NCBI RefSeq assembly: GCF_946885885.1
Contig: NZ_CAMPHN010000024.1
Location: forward strand, 1-40,389
Direction of reading: 5' to 3'
From: an uncultured Pseudomonas sp.
Lineage (GTDB): Bacteria > Pseudomonadota > Gammaproteobacteria > Pseudomonadales > Pseudomonadaceae
DNA length: 40,389 nucleotides
In this document: in pieces, positions 16,634-27,433 of the stretch
Layout: each line of letters opens with the position of its first letter
Numbering within the stretch: the stretch's first letter is position 1
Program-made: the position numbers and the translations under genes
Notes under the pieces: generated by a model
What the model saw: the letters and a program-made list of their open reading frames with translations, nothing else
Databases searched by the model: none
What the model was told of the DNA's origin: nothing

Positions 16634-18853
16634 ATGAGCGATTCAGCAGAAGACGAGCTGTTCTCTTTCGACGATGAAGCCCGCTCTGAAGAAGAGAGCG
16701 ATACAGGGCCCTGTTGGTATGTGCTGATCGTCGACGACGACCAGGACGTGCACCAGTCCACCTGCTTCGCGCTGGCCAATACCGAGATCCTCGGCCGCCC
16801 CCTCCACTTCCTGCATGCCTATTCGGCAAGCCAAGCCATCGACATATTGAGCGAACAACCCCAGGTGGCGGTGATTCTGCTGGATGTGGTGATGGAGTCG
16901 GAACACGCCGGGCTGCACCTGGTGCGGCGCATCCGCGAGGAACTGCACAACAGCGAAGCGCGGATCATCCTGCGCACCGGCCAGCCCGGTTACGCCCCGG
17001 AGATGGAGGCGATCCGCGACTACGACATCAACGACTACAAGACCAAGTCGGAACTGACCCGCAACCGCCTGTACACCGCACTGACCGCGGCGATCCGCAG
17101 CTACGACCAGATCCACACCATCAATACCAGCAGGCGCGGCCTGGGCATGGTGATACGCGCCAGCAGCCACCTGCTCGCGCGCCAAGGCGTGAGCGAGTTC
17201 GCCGCCGGCATCATCACCCAGATCTGCGGCTTGTTCGGCCTGCCGCCCGAGGGCGTGGTGTGCGCCTACGACCACCAATCGTCGCCCGCCCATGCCTTGA
17301 TCGTGGCCGCTGCCGGCAGCCTGACCGATTGCATCGACAAGCAACTCGACCAGCTACCCAACCAGGCCGTCGCCCAGGCGCTGAGCCAGACCCTGAACGA
17401 ACGCCGCAACCTGTTCGGCAGCCATTCGACCACCCTGTTCTTCCCCGGCCAGGGCCACAACCATATGGCCGCCTATCTGCAAACCGAGCGGCCGTTGAGC
17501 GAACTGGACCGGCAACTGCTGGAGGTGTTCTGCAGCAATATCATCGTCACCCTGGATAACGTGCTGTTGCTCAGCCAGCTCAAGGATCACGCCTATAACG
17601 ATCAATTGCTGCACATCCCCAACCGCCTGGCGTTGATCAACGCCCTGGATTCCGCCCTGGCCGGCGCCAATCCCGGCGACAGCACCCTGGCGCTGATCGA
17701 CATCGACGGCTTCTCCGAACTCAACGACACCCTCGGCCACCAGCACGGCGACGCCCTGCTCGCCGCGGTGGTCGAGCGTTTGCAGCAGGAGCTGCCGGCC
17801 GGCACCCTGCTGGCGCGGGTGGCCGGCGATGTGTTCGGCATTCTCGCGAACAACCAGGTGGCCAATGCCGACACCCTCGGCAGGCTGTTCCATCAACCGC
17901 TGTGTTTCGCCAAGCTGAGCCAGAACCTGACCACCACCATCGGCCTGACCTGCCTGGACCAGATCGACGGCACCGGCAGCGAGGCGCTGAAGGCGGCGAA
18001 TATCGCGCTCAAGCACGGCAAACAACACGAGCGCGGCAAGATCAGCCATTTCACCCGCGCCATGGAGTTGGAAACCCGCGCCCGCGTGCAGCTGTTGCAG
18101 GATTTGCGTAGCGCCTTCGAGCACGAGCAGCTGTTCGTGGTGTACCAGCCCCAGGTGTGTCTGAGCACGCGCCAGCTGATCGGTATGGAAGCGCTGTTGC
18201 GCTGGCGCAAGGACGACGGCCAGTTCGTCTCGCCGGCGCAGTTCATCCCCCTGGCGGAAAGCTCCGGGCTGATCGTCGCTCTGGGCGACTGGGTACTGCG
18301 CAGTGCCTGCCGCGACCTGCAACGGATCAACCAGCACAGCGGCCTGAAGCTGCGCATGGCGGTCAATGTGTCGGTGGCGCAGTTCCGTCAGCCCGACTTC
18401 CTCGACACCCTGACGCGCGCGCTCGACGACAGCGGCGTCGATCCCCAGTTCCTGGAATTGGAAATCACCGAGTCGGTGGCCATGCTCGAAGCCGATTTCA
18501 TGATCGACCTGCTCAACCGCATCAAGCAGCTCGGCGTAAGTATCGCCGTCGACGATTTCGGCACCGGTTTCTCCTCACTCAGTTACCTCGAACAACTGAA
18601 TGTCGACCGCTTGAAGATCGACCTCAGTTTCATCCACCACATGGAGCAAAGCGATGGCAGCCGGCGCATCGTGGAAACCATCGTCCAGCTTGGCCGCAGC
18701 CTGCAACTGGAGCTGATCGCCGAAGGCATCGAACAGGAAACCCAGGCCAGCGTACTCAAGCAGATGGGCTGCCACGAAGGCCAGGGCTACCTGTTCGCCA
18801 AACCGCTCGAACTGGCGGCGCTGCTGAGTTATATCGACGCCGGCAAGGCTTGA
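16634..18853 (+). CDS. Response regulator with DUF3369, degenerate GGDEF and intact EAL (predicted c-di-GMP phosphodiesterase)
   Basis: The product has 739 residues. The receiver domain (about 27-150) has acidic residues VDDDQD and phospho-acceptor Asp84 (ILLDVVME). A DUF3369-type linker (about 165-315) follows. The GGDEF domain (about 320-475) has AGDVF (397-401) where active cyclases have GGDEF, so it cannot be a normal cyclase. The EAL domain (about 485-739) is complete: EAL at 519-521, NVSVAQF, EITES, DDFGTG (640-645), KID (661-663) and AEGIE. It should hydrolyse c-di-GMP under control of phosphorylation at Asp84. ATG 16634 is seven bases after AAGG. The next genes, a binding lipoprotein and a sensor kinase on the same strand, are the likely signal input. 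Confidence 0.9.
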   Translation: MSDSAEDELFSFDDEARSEEESDTGPCWYVLIVDDDQDVHQSTCFALANTEILGRPLHFLHAYSASQAIDILSEQPQVAVILLDVVMESEHAGLHLVRRIREELHNSEARIILRTGQPGYAPEMEAIRDYDINDYKTKSELTRNRLYTALTAAIRSYDQIHTINTSRRGLGMVIRASSHLLARQGVSEFAAGIITQICGLFGLPPEGVVCAYDHQSSPAHALIVAAAGSLTDCIDKQLDQLPNQAVAQALSQTLNERRNLFGSHSTTLFFPGQGHNHMAAYLQTERPLSELDRQLLEVFCSNIIVTLDNVLLLSQLKDHAYNDQLLHIPNRLALINALDSALAGANPGDSTLALIDIDGFSELNDTLGHQHGDALLAAVVERLQQELPAGTLLARVAGDVFGILANNQVANADTLGRLFHQPLCFAKLSQNLTTTIGLTCLDQIDGTGSEALKAANIALKHGKQHERGKISHFTRAMELETRARVQLLQDLRSAFEHEQLFVVYQPQVCLSTRQLIGMEALLRWRKDDGQFVSPAQFIPLAESSGLIVALGDWVLRSACRDLQRINQHSGLKLRMAVNVSVAQFRQPDFLDTLTRALDDSGVDPQFLELEITESVAMLEADFMIDLLNRIKQLGVSIAVDDFGTGFSSLSYLEQLNVDRLKIDLSFIHHMEQSDGSRRIVETIVQLGRSLQLELIAEGIEQETQASVLKQMGCHEGQGYLFAKPLELAALLSYIDAGKA

Positions 18854-18959
18854 ACGCGGCGGACGCCCGGTCGGCGAGCCGGGCGCGCGCGGCTCTACCG
18901 GCGGCCCGCCCGCACGTTCGCGGCGGTGCCTGTGCCCACTCACCCGATAGCTGTGCGCA

Positions 18960-20076
18960 ATGGCCATGATCACGACCGTCCCACCCCACCGACCGCTTGG
19001 CGTATTGATGATCTGCGCCGGCCTGCTGCTGGCCGCCTGCGACAACGAAACCCGCGAGCAGCCACCCGTTCGCCTGGGAGTGATAGTCGATGTCTCCGGC
19101 CCCAGCGCCAGCCTGGGCATCGCCGGGCGCAACGGCATGCAACTGGCCGTCGAACAGGCCAATGCCAGCGGCGGCATCCAGGGCCGGCGCATCGAGCTGC
19201 TGTTTCGCGACGATGCCTCCGACCCCGAGCGCGCCAAGCAAGTGGCGGCGGAGTTGATCGCCACCCGGGTGGATGCCGCGCTGGGGCCCATGACCAGCAC
19301 CATCGCCGAACAACTGGCCCCGCAGTTCACCGCGGCTGGCATCCTGCTGATGGGCGGCACACCGCTGAGCCCCTTGCTGGCTGGGCGCGACGACCAGTTC
19401 TTCCGCATCCTCAGCCACGAAAACCCGGACGCCCGCGATATCGTCACCCACCTGCAGCGGCAATACGGCGTGCAACGGGTCAACGTGATCGTCGAGCTGA
19501 GCAACCACAGTTTCACCCGCCCCTGGCTCGCCGACTTCACCGGTCATTTGCGTGCAGCCGGCGGCGAGGTGGACCTGGTGGTGGAGTTCAGCCGCGATCG
19601 CGACACCGATTTCGTCGACCTGGCGCAACGCGCCCTGGCCAACCAACCCGCCGCGGTGGTGGTGATCAGCAGCGCCCTGGATACCGCCCTGCTGGCCACC
19701 CATTTGCGCCAACGCAGCCCGCAGATCAAGCTCGCCACGCCGGGCTGGGCCGCCGCCGACGCCCTGCTGGAAATGGGCGGACGTGCGGTGGAAGGCATCC
19801 TCACCGCGCAGGCTTTCGACCTGAACGACCAATCGAACGAGTTCCTCGAGTTCGAACAGCACTACCAGGCCCGCTTCAACCAGGGCGTCGACACCGCGGC
19901 GATCACCACCTACAACGCCACCCGCGTATTGATCTCGGCCCTGCGCCAACGCTTGCCCGGCGAACAACCCAAGCAGGCCTTGCTGCGCATCCGTAAATTC
20001 CAGGGCTTGCAGCGGCCGATCGTCTTCGACGATTTCGGCGACAGCAATAACCGTCTCTATCCCATGGTGGTACGTG

Positions 20077-20102
<26 letters not shown>
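18960..20102 (+). CDS. Periplasmic branched-chain-amino-acid-type binding lipoprotein
   Basis: This 380-residue type I periplasmic binding protein of the Leu/Ile/Val family has the opening strand LGVIVDVSGPSASLGIAGRNGMQLAVEQAN, then GGIQGRRIELLFRDDASDPERA and later YNATRVLISAL. A lipobox LLAAC with Cys27 makes it a lipoprotein, probably held at a membrane rather than free. No ABC permease or ATPase gene is near. The 3' end overlaps the start of a sensor kinase gene by 26 bases, so the protein probably serves as the kinase's ligand receptor and not in uptake. The start could be ATG 18960 or ATG 18966; neither has a strong ribosome site. The ligand is unknown. Confidence 0.88.
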
Positions 20103-22538
<2,436 letters not shown>

Positions 22539-22548
<10 letters not shown>

Positions 22549-23315
22549 TTCTCCACCGCCACCTGACCCGGCCGGCGGCTGAGGCTCAAGTGCAAATCGC
22601 GGCGTTTCAGCAGCGCGCGGGTGTCCTCGATCATCTGCGGATTGCCGCAAAGCATCAGGCGCGAATGTTCGGGGCTCAAGGTCAGGCCGGCGGCATGCTC
22701 CAACTCGCCGCTTTCCAGCAAGGTGGTGATGCGCCCATGCAAACAACCGGGCGCCCGCTCGCGGGTGAGCAGCGGCAGGTAACACAGGCGGTCGGCGTAT
22801 TCGACCAGATGGGCTTGCATGGCCAGCCCGTGGATCAACGGCTGATAAGCCAGCTCGCTGGCCGTGCGGGCGCTATAGACCAGCACGATACGCTCGAAGC
22901 GCTGCCAGGCTTCGAAGTCCTGCAGAATCGAGAGGAACGGCGCCAGGCCGGTACCGCTGGCCAGCAGCCACAGATCGCGACCACCAACGAAGCGATCGAG
23001 GGTGAGAAAGCCGTAGGCCTGCTTATCCACCAGCAGGCTGTCGCCAGCGCGCAGACGGCTCAACTCGGAGGTGAACTCGCCGCCGGGCACCACGATGGAA
23101 AAGAATTCGAGGAACTCGTCGTGCGGCGCCGAGACCATCGAATAGGGCCGCCAGACCACGCCGCCGTCGGCCTTTTCCACGCCCAGGCGGGCGAACTGGC
23201 CGGCGCGGAAACGAAACGCCGGATCCCGCGAACAGCGCAGGCTGAACAGCTTGCTCGACCAGACATGCACGCTGTCGAGGATCTGCCGGGTGAACTTGTC
23301 TTCGCTGGCGGTCAT
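22539..23315 (-). CDS. fpr: Ferredoxin/flavodoxin-NADP+ reductase
   Basis: This 258-residue FAD enzyme moves electrons between NADPH and ferredoxin or flavodoxin and matters in oxidative stress and iron-sulfur metabolism. FAD motif RPYS is at 56-59, the NADP site GTGLAPF at 121-127, and LMLCGNPQMI lies near the end. The C-terminus VENYW is close to the VEKYW-type end of Pseudomonas bacterial-class Fpr proteins. Its last ten bases overlap the end of the sensor kinase gene on the opposite strand. In PAO1 the orthologue (PA4615 by memory) follows mscL. A shortened copy of the MITE-like element lies 30 bases upstream of its start and may carry or disturb its promoter. Confidence 0.94.
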
Positions 23316-23345
23316 ACTTCACTCCCATTCGGTTTGCCGCATGCC

Positions 23346-23453
23346 TATCAGGCCGTTGAAAAACGTAGGCGAGGCAGGCAAGACAAGCCTGTTTTTAACG
23401 CCCCCTCTCTTTTATCAAGAGGGCCAACGCAGGTAGTTTTCAACGGCCTGCTA
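23346..23453. mobile_element. MITE-like palindromic element, copy B (internally replaced)
   Basis: This is a 108-bp relative of copy A. The ends TATCAGGCCGTTGAAAA and (complement) TAGCAGGCCGTTGAAAA are kept, and so are the sub-terminal CGTAGGCGAGGCAGG and CCAACGCAGGTAG. The central hairpin of about 70 bases is gone; in its place is a new short stem, CCCTCT.../AGAGGG, at about 23402-23422. Like copy A it is preceded by GCATGCC. It lies between the divergent fpr and rlmG genes. Confidence 0.75.
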
Positions 23454-23498
23454 TGCCAGTGTCGCGCAAAGCCCCCTCCACAAACACCAGCAGTCCAT

Positions 23499-24623
23499 AT
23501 GCCTATATTCGTTACGCCTTTTGCCCAGCTCGACCTGATCCGCCATCCCGAGCAACAGGGCGAAGCGCTTCAAGCCTTTGACGCCGCCGATGAGTATCTG
23601 CTCAACCATCTGCATCAGCAGGGCCTGCCCGCGGACGCACGGGTGCTGCTGCTCAACGACAATTTCGGCGCCCTGGCCGGCAATCTGCTCGGCCGGGCCG
23701 ACGTGACCAGCAGCGGCGACTCGCACCTGGGTTATTTGGCGCTCACGGCCAATCTGGCGCGCAACCGGCTGACCGCAGATGCGTTGACCTTCGTCCCGGC
23801 CAGCGAAGTCGCCCAGGGCCCCTTCGACCTGGTGCTGATCCGCGTACCCAAGACCCTGGCGCTGCTCGAGGAACAACTGATCCGCCTGCATGGCCAGCTC
23901 GCGCCAGGCGCCCAGGTAATGGCCGCGGCCATGATCAAACACCTGCCGCGCGCCGCCGGCGACCTGCTGGAAAAATACATCGGCCCGGTGCAGGCCTCCC
24001 TGGCGGTGAAAAAGGCCCGGTTGCTGTTCGCCACGCCTGAAACCAAACCAGCCCCCGTATCGCCCTACCCCACACGCTATCGCCTGGAACAACCGCCGCT
24101 GGACCTGCTCAACCACGCCAACCTGTTCTGCCGCGAAGGCCTGGACATCGGCACCCGCGCCTTCCTCCCGCACCTGCCGAAACACCTCGGGCGCATCCGC
24201 GTCGCGGACCTCGGCTGCGGCAACGGCGTACTCGGCATCGCCTACGCCCTGGGCAGCCCCCAGGCCGAACTGACGTTGGTCGACGAATCCTATATGGCCG
24301 TGCAATCGGCCCGGGAAAACTGGCACGCCGCCCTCGGCGAGCGGCCGGTGGAAATCCGCGCCGGCGACGGCCTGGCCGAACAAAGCGCCGACTCCCTCGA
24401 CCTGGTGCTGTGCAACCCGCCGTTCCACCAACAGCAAGTGGTCGGCGACTTCCTCGCCTGGCGCATGTTCCAACAAGCCCGCGCCGCCCTGGTCAAAGGC
24501 GGCGAACTCTGGATAGTCGGCAACCGCCACCTGGGCTACCACGCCAAGCTCAAACGCCTGTTCCGCGGCGTCGAACAAGTCGCAGCCACGCCGAAGTTCG
24601 TGGTGCTCAAGGCAATTAAATAG
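23499..24623 (+). CDS. rlmG: 23S rRNA (guanine-1835-N2)-methyltransferase RlmG
   Basis: The product has 374 residues. RlmG has two methyltransferase-like domains: an N-terminal, cofactor-free one, here with EAADEYLL-like QAFDAADEYLLNHL, LLNDNFGALAGNL and VPKTLALLEEQL (117-127), and a C-terminal catalytic one with SAM motif DLGCGNGVLG (237-246) and the target-base motif NPPFH (306-310). It methylates G1835 of 23S rRNA with S-adenosylmethionine. The related RsmC has the same layout, but LLNDNFGALA and KTLALLE favour RlmG. ATG 23499 gives the family's normal N-terminus; the frame is open much further upstream but that part is noncoding and crosses fpr and the MITE-like element. Ribosome site is weak. 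Confidence 0.92.
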   Translation: MPIFVTPFAQLDLIRHPEQQGEALQAFDAADEYLLNHLHQQGLPADARVLLLNDNFGALAGNLLGRADVTSSGDSHLGYLALTANLARNRLTADALTFVPASEVAQGPFDLVLIRVPKTLALLEEQLIRLHGQLAPGAQVMAAAMIKHLPRAAGDLLEKYIGPVQASLAVKKARLLFATPETKPAPVSPYPTRYRLEQPPLDLLNHANLFCREGLDIGTRAFLPHLPKHLGRIRVADLGCGNGVLGIAYALGSPQAELTLVDESYMAVQSARENWHAALGERPVEIRAGDGLAEQSADSLDLVLCNPPFHQQQVVGDFLAWRMFQQARAALVKGGELWIVGNRHLGYHAKLKRLFRGVEQVAATPKFVVLKAIK

Positions 24624-24902
24624 ACAGAGCCTGCATGCGTAAGGCGGGTCGCCGCCCCAAAGGGTTTAGCGCCTATTTCACATAGACATGCTCGGTACGA
24701 ATCGAATAATGTCGAACGCGAATTGACTCGCGCAATTGATCCAGCATTTTGGCTTGCCGTCCATGGTAAAAACTCTCCGAAAAGCTCCAGCCACCTGCTG
24801 GAGCCCGCGGATAGACAAGAAACGCCAGAGACGACAGGGAACGTTATCAACCATTTGGTGTGTTTGAACACACCAAATGGGGTCTACTTATACTTAGGCG
24901 TC
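24624..24902. other. Lower-GC intergenic region with palindromes ahead of the cassette gene
   Basis: No gene is supported here. A 7-bp stem GCTCCAG (24784-24790) / CTGGAGC (24798-24804) and a perfect 14-bp-arm palindrome at 24851-24880 are visible. CTTAGGC at 24893-24899, four bases before the next ATG, matches the integron core site GTTRRRY except for the first base, so it may be the 5' boundary of the following cassette. Confidence 0.5.
24851..24880. repeat. Perfect 30-bp palindrome
   Basis: CCATTTGGTGTGTT (24851-24864) and AACACACCAAATGG (24867-24880) are perfect inverted arms around TG. It has no T run after it, so it is not a typical terminator. The core GTGTTTGAACAC recurs at about 27888-27899. 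Confidence 0.75.
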
Positions 24903-25376
24903 ATGGCTCACTTCGTCACAGGCATCATCGCCAGACCTGCCGTTTTGGCTTCCTTTGCGAGCGAGAAGTCGCTTCATCCTCCAGTGGCTCTGCCAGCCGG
25001 TCTCGCACTGCTGGCTCTTCGAGATCGATATCTCGATTCTTTCCTCCCGCTGCCCCTCACGGGTGGAGCCGAGGGCTTCACCTATCTCTCGGATCAATTG
25101 CTCACCGTCCTTTTCCAACTGTCGTCGCAAGGCGCTGTCATGTACTTCGAGACAGAGTACTTCGGCGGTGTAGGAACCCAAGGCGCCATTGCAATGGTTG
25201 ACAGCCGCACAATCTACGGGCCGCAGGCGTCTGAGTCGGGCTCAATCAACCGAGCCTTGGCAATGCTTGGAGTGCAAGTTCAGCCGCCTGCATGCGACGA
25301 GTTCGACACGCTCGGTCTGGGCCGTCACAGGTCAGCAGAAGATTGGTTTGATGTGGAGTATGACGATGACGCCTAA
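24903..25376 (+). CDS. Hypothetical protein on an integron-type gene cassette
   Basis: The product has 157 residues and I do not recognise it. It begins MAHFVTGIIARPAVLASF, has a hydrophobic LPAGLALLALRDRYLD segment, a Gly-rich FETEYFGGVGTQGAIAM stretch and a very acidic end DWFDVEYDDDA. ATG 24903 was chosen because it starts just inside the cassette boundary and gives a compact protein; the frame is open upstream to 24723 but that part crosses a palindrome. The stop codon TAA lies inside the first seven bases of the attC site, as is typical for integron cassettes. Small acidic single-domain proteins of this sort are often immunity-like or enzyme-accessory proteins, but nothing here decides that. 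Base composition is lower in GC than the core genes. Confidence 0.7.
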   Translation: MAHFVTGIIARPAVLASFASEKSLHPPVALPAGLALLALRDRYLDSFLPLPLTGGAEGFTYLSDQLLTVLFQLSSQGAVMYFETEYFGGVGTQGAIAMVDSRTIYGPQASESGSINRALAMLGVQVQPPACDEFDTLGLGRHRSAEDWFDVEYDDDA

Positions 25377-25447
25377 CCCCTCCATCGAGCGGCATCCAAC
25401 GGCAGGCTTCGCCTACCGTTGGATGCCGCTCATGTCGAATGTTAGAC
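25371..25447 (+). other. Integron attC recombination site
   Basis: The 77-bp site starts with GCCTAAC (25371-25377, RYYYAAC) and ends with GTTAGAC (25441-25447, GTTRRRY). Between them, a long imperfect stem has arms GAGCGGCATCCAACGG and CCGTTGGATGCCGCTC and a small loop. Unpaired bases beside the core sites fit the extrahelical bases that integrases read. Length and layout resemble the 75-80-bp attC repeats described for Pseudomonas chromosomal integrons. No integrase gene is in the window. Confidence 0.8.
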
Positions 25448-25486
25448 CTGCCAATATTCTTCGTAGCAATTCAATCGAGAAAACAT

Positions 25487-25942
25487 ATGAGCACAGAATT
25501 CACTTTTCCTAAGCCAAATTCAATGACAGCCAGTGAAGCGGCCAAGTGGTATAGAGCCATGGTTCCGCTAATTCCGAAGATTAAGATTGACGATGCATAC
25601 GGGGATAGTGATAAAGAACTTAGACTCAACGAGTTCAAGACGCACTGGATGATGAAGTATAGGCTTCGGATGGCTGCTGCCTTGGCTCTATACGATCCAG
25701 AATTCGCGGATGAGTTTCTTCAAGGCTTTCCACTCCCTTCCGTTAATGAATGCCTCGGGTCTGCATTCGCAATCACTCAGGACGAAGGAGCATTTGAGTG
25801 GGCGTTATTCGAGTTACTTCAGATATCTGAGGCCGAAAAGCGTAAGTTCCCGGGTACCGTTGGAGAGGCGATTGGAATGGAATGTCACACGTCGGATGGC
25901 ATTTACGTAATGACGGAAGAGGGTTGGGCAAAGAAAGACTGA
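25487..25942 (+). CDS. Hypothetical protein, second cassette-like gene
   Basis: The product has 151 residues and I do not recognise the family. It is soluble and helical, with MTASEAAKWYRAMVPLIPKI, an ALALYDPEFADEFLQGFPLP helix pair, EGAFEWALFELLQI and a C-terminal DGIYVMTEEGWAKKD. ATG 25487 was chosen with GAGA (25477-25480) seven bases upstream. It begins 40 bases after the attC end, as the next cassette in an array would. The gene is clearly poorer in GC and has A/T-ending codons unlike its neighbours, which points to acquisition from elsewhere. A complete attC after it is missing; ATCTAAC at 25949-25955 could be the first core of one that has been cut off. Confidence 0.72.
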   Translation: MSTEFTFPKPNSMTASEAAKWYRAMVPLIPKIKIDDAYGDSDKELRLNEFKTHWMMKYRLRMAAALALYDPEFADEFLQGFPLPSVNECLGSAFAITQDEGAFEWALFELLQISEAEKRKFPGTVGEAIGMECHTSDGIYVMTEEGWAKKD

Positions 25943-26277
25943 CCTCCGATCTAACATTGTAGATGGACTATCCTCACAAGTAGTGAGCAATAGCTTTTTC
26001 GATTCTGTCGTCAGCGCCTTAGGTTTATCGCCTTGGCCACTCTGTAACACGTAGGATGGGTTGAGCATAGCGATACCCATCGATGAGTTGGCAATGCAAG
26101 TTCCGGGCGATGCCGCTGTACAGCTCACCCAGCCCAAGGCGCGCTCACTCCCTATCATTCCGCTGCAGACTAGGCTTGCGCCCGCCAGTTAGCTCGACCG
26201 CTAGGCGCCCAGAAAAATGCCCGCTTCTGCGCGCGGTAAAGTGACGCAATTATTCTGAGAAACCACATGAGGGACGC
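25943..26277. other. Intergenic region after the cassettes, with a short palindrome
   Basis: No gene is supported in these 335 bases. ATCTAAC (25949-25955) fits the 5' core of an attC site but no GTTRRRY partner with a matching stem is seen. GATGGGT (26055-26061) pairs with ACCCATC (26075-26081), within a GTAGGATGGGTTGAGC-type dispersed repeat of Pseudomonas. The rest has no feature I can name. Confidence 0.5.
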
Positions 26278-26673
26278 ATGAATCTCGACGGCGAAATCAT
26301 CACAGTGCGGCCAGAGGTCGCCATCGACACGCTGCAGAAGCTGCCGAACTACGTCGGCATATCCAGGCAAACCGCCGGCTCCACCGGCATCTCAATGAAT
26401 ATCGTGCTTATTCCTGCCGGGGCCAAAGCTCAGCCACACTATCACGAGGGCTTCGAAACGGCGATCTATATCCTCAAAGGCGAGGTGCAGACTTTCTACG
26501 GGGATGGCCTGAAGAAATCGTGCATCAACAAGCAGGGCGACTTTCTTTTCATCCCCGCCGGAGTGCCGCATCAGCCGGTGAACTTAAGCAGCGAGACCGA
26601 CGCAATCGCGCTGGTATCGCGCAACGATGCCAGCGAGCAGGAAAGCGTACGGCCCTATGACCCGCGCCCATAA
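26278..26673 (+). CDS. Cupin-domain protein
   Basis: This 131-residue single-domain cupin keeps the metal-binding set of both cupin motifs: His54, His56 and Glu60 in PHYHEGFETAIYILKGEV, and His98 in GDFLFIPAGVPHQPVN. It should bind a metal ion in the beta-barrel. Small cupins of this type include sugar and keto-acid isomerases, dioxygenases and regulators, so no substrate can be given. ATG 26278 has GAGGGA shortly upstream. It stands alone, convergent with the second DUF2474 gene, 15 bases apart. Confidence 0.88.
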   Translation: MNLDGEIITVRPEVAIDTLQKLPNYVGISRQTAGSTGISMNIVLIPAGAKAQPHYHEGFETAIYILKGEVQTFYGDGLKKSCINKQGDFLFIPAGVPHQPVNLSSETDAIALVSRNDASEQESVRPYDPRP

Positions 26674-26688
26674 TCCATAACGACTAAC

Positions 26689-26832
26689 TCAGGGCGTAGC
26701 CAACCCCGCCGCCTGCATAAACAGCCGCAGCAACCAGACCACCGCGCCGAGGGCCAGCACGCTGCCGGTCCAGAGCGCCAGCAGCCAGCCGAGGCGTTGC
26801 CATAGCGGTTTCTTTTCCGGCATCTCACTCAT
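26689..26832 (-). CDS. DUF2474-family small subunit of cyanide-insensitive oxidase, second copy
   Basis: The product has 47 residues and reads MSEMPEKKPLWQRLGWLLAL at the start, then one transmembrane helix (about 13-35) and a conserved LLRLFMQAAGL end. DUF2474 proteins are encoded just after cioAB and are thought to be CydX-like accessory subunits of the bd-type oxidase. This copy is intact and lies ten bases after a broken cioB tail, the spacing expected of an original operon. The true cioAB operon is 1.5 kb away and has its own copy (28109-28249), about three quarters identical. Whether this copy is transcribed is unclear, since its upstream partner is truncated. Confidence 0.8.
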   Translation of the reverse strand: MSEMPEKKPLWQRLGWLLALWTGSVLALGAVVWLLRLFMQAAGLATP

Positions 26833-26842
26833 CCGTGCGCCC

Positions 26843-27024
26843 TCAATGGTAGCCATCTTCTTCCGTAACCTTGCCGCGGAATACGTAATAGCTCCAGGCG
26901 GTATAGATCAGGATCAGCGGGATGATCAGCAGCGCGCCGACCAGCATAAAGCTCTGGCTTTGCGGCGGTGCGGCCGCATTCCGGATCGACACGGACGGCG
27001 GGATCACGTTCGGCCACAGGCTGA
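26843..27024 (-). pseudogene. 3' remnant of a second cioB gene
   Basis: Reading leftwards from about 27024, the sequence encodes LSLWPNVIPPSVSIRNAAAPP and continues to FRGKVTEEDGYH and a stop at 26845-26843. It matches the last 60 residues of the intact CioB encoded at 28401-29408, with scattered substitutions (WEAAAPP has become RNAAAPP). Upstream of 27024 the similarity stops abruptly and unrelated sequence leads into a toxin gene. The divergence shows an old duplication or a horizontally acquired second copy, not a recent event. Confidence 0.85.
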
Positions 27025-27157
27025 GTGGAAGAGCTTGGGAATAAGAGCAGCCGGGTGGCGGACGGCCCCTTCGATCCGCATTTGTTGGTGCGCCACAAAC
27101 AGCAAACTCGCCGGAAGGGCTGGCCCGTCACCGGAGTTGCAAAGCATGAGAGTTGGC

Positions 27158-27433
27158 CTATCGATTTTCCCGCGTATGCCACAAACGCAGCAGATAGAGG
27201 GTGGGGCCCGCGATCTCGTAGCGCATCTCATAGTGCCCGACCAGAATCCGCCGCACATCGCGCGGGTCGAATTCTTCCAGCCGTTCGCCGATGCGCGGGT
27301 TGTTCAACAGCATGGTCGGGGCGGCCGTGAGCTGTTGCACCGTGCGGGCCGCGGCTGGGCGGTTCACCGTTGCCAGGAACTCATAGAGACGAGCCAGATC
27401 GGACAGGGACTTGCTCGTCCACTTCAACTCCAT
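27158..27433 (-). CDS. ParE/RelE-family toxin
   Basis: This 91-residue ParE/RelE-superfamily protein has the N-terminal pattern LKWTSKSLSDLARLYEFL, a helical PAAARTVQQLTAA and the strand segment RRILVGHYEMRYEIAGPTLYLLRLWHTRENR typical of the fold. ParE toxins poison DNA gyrase, whereas RelE toxins cut mRNA; the sequence by eye favours the ParE side. ATG 27433 overlaps the antitoxin stop as TGATG, so translation is coupled. A TTG one codon upstream is less likely. The pair sits between the cioB remnant and a MITE-like element, which suggests insertion during the same rearrangements. Confidence 0.88.
   Translation of the reverse strand: MELKWTSKSLSDLARLYEFLATVNRPAAARTVQQLTAAPTMLLNNPRIGERLEEFDPRDVRRILVGHYEMRYEIAGPTLYLLRLWHTRENR

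Noticed and set aside
26829..27182. Minus-strand open frame over the cioB remnant
   Set aside because: It reads the remnant in the wrong frame; the correct frame gives the CioB C-terminus.
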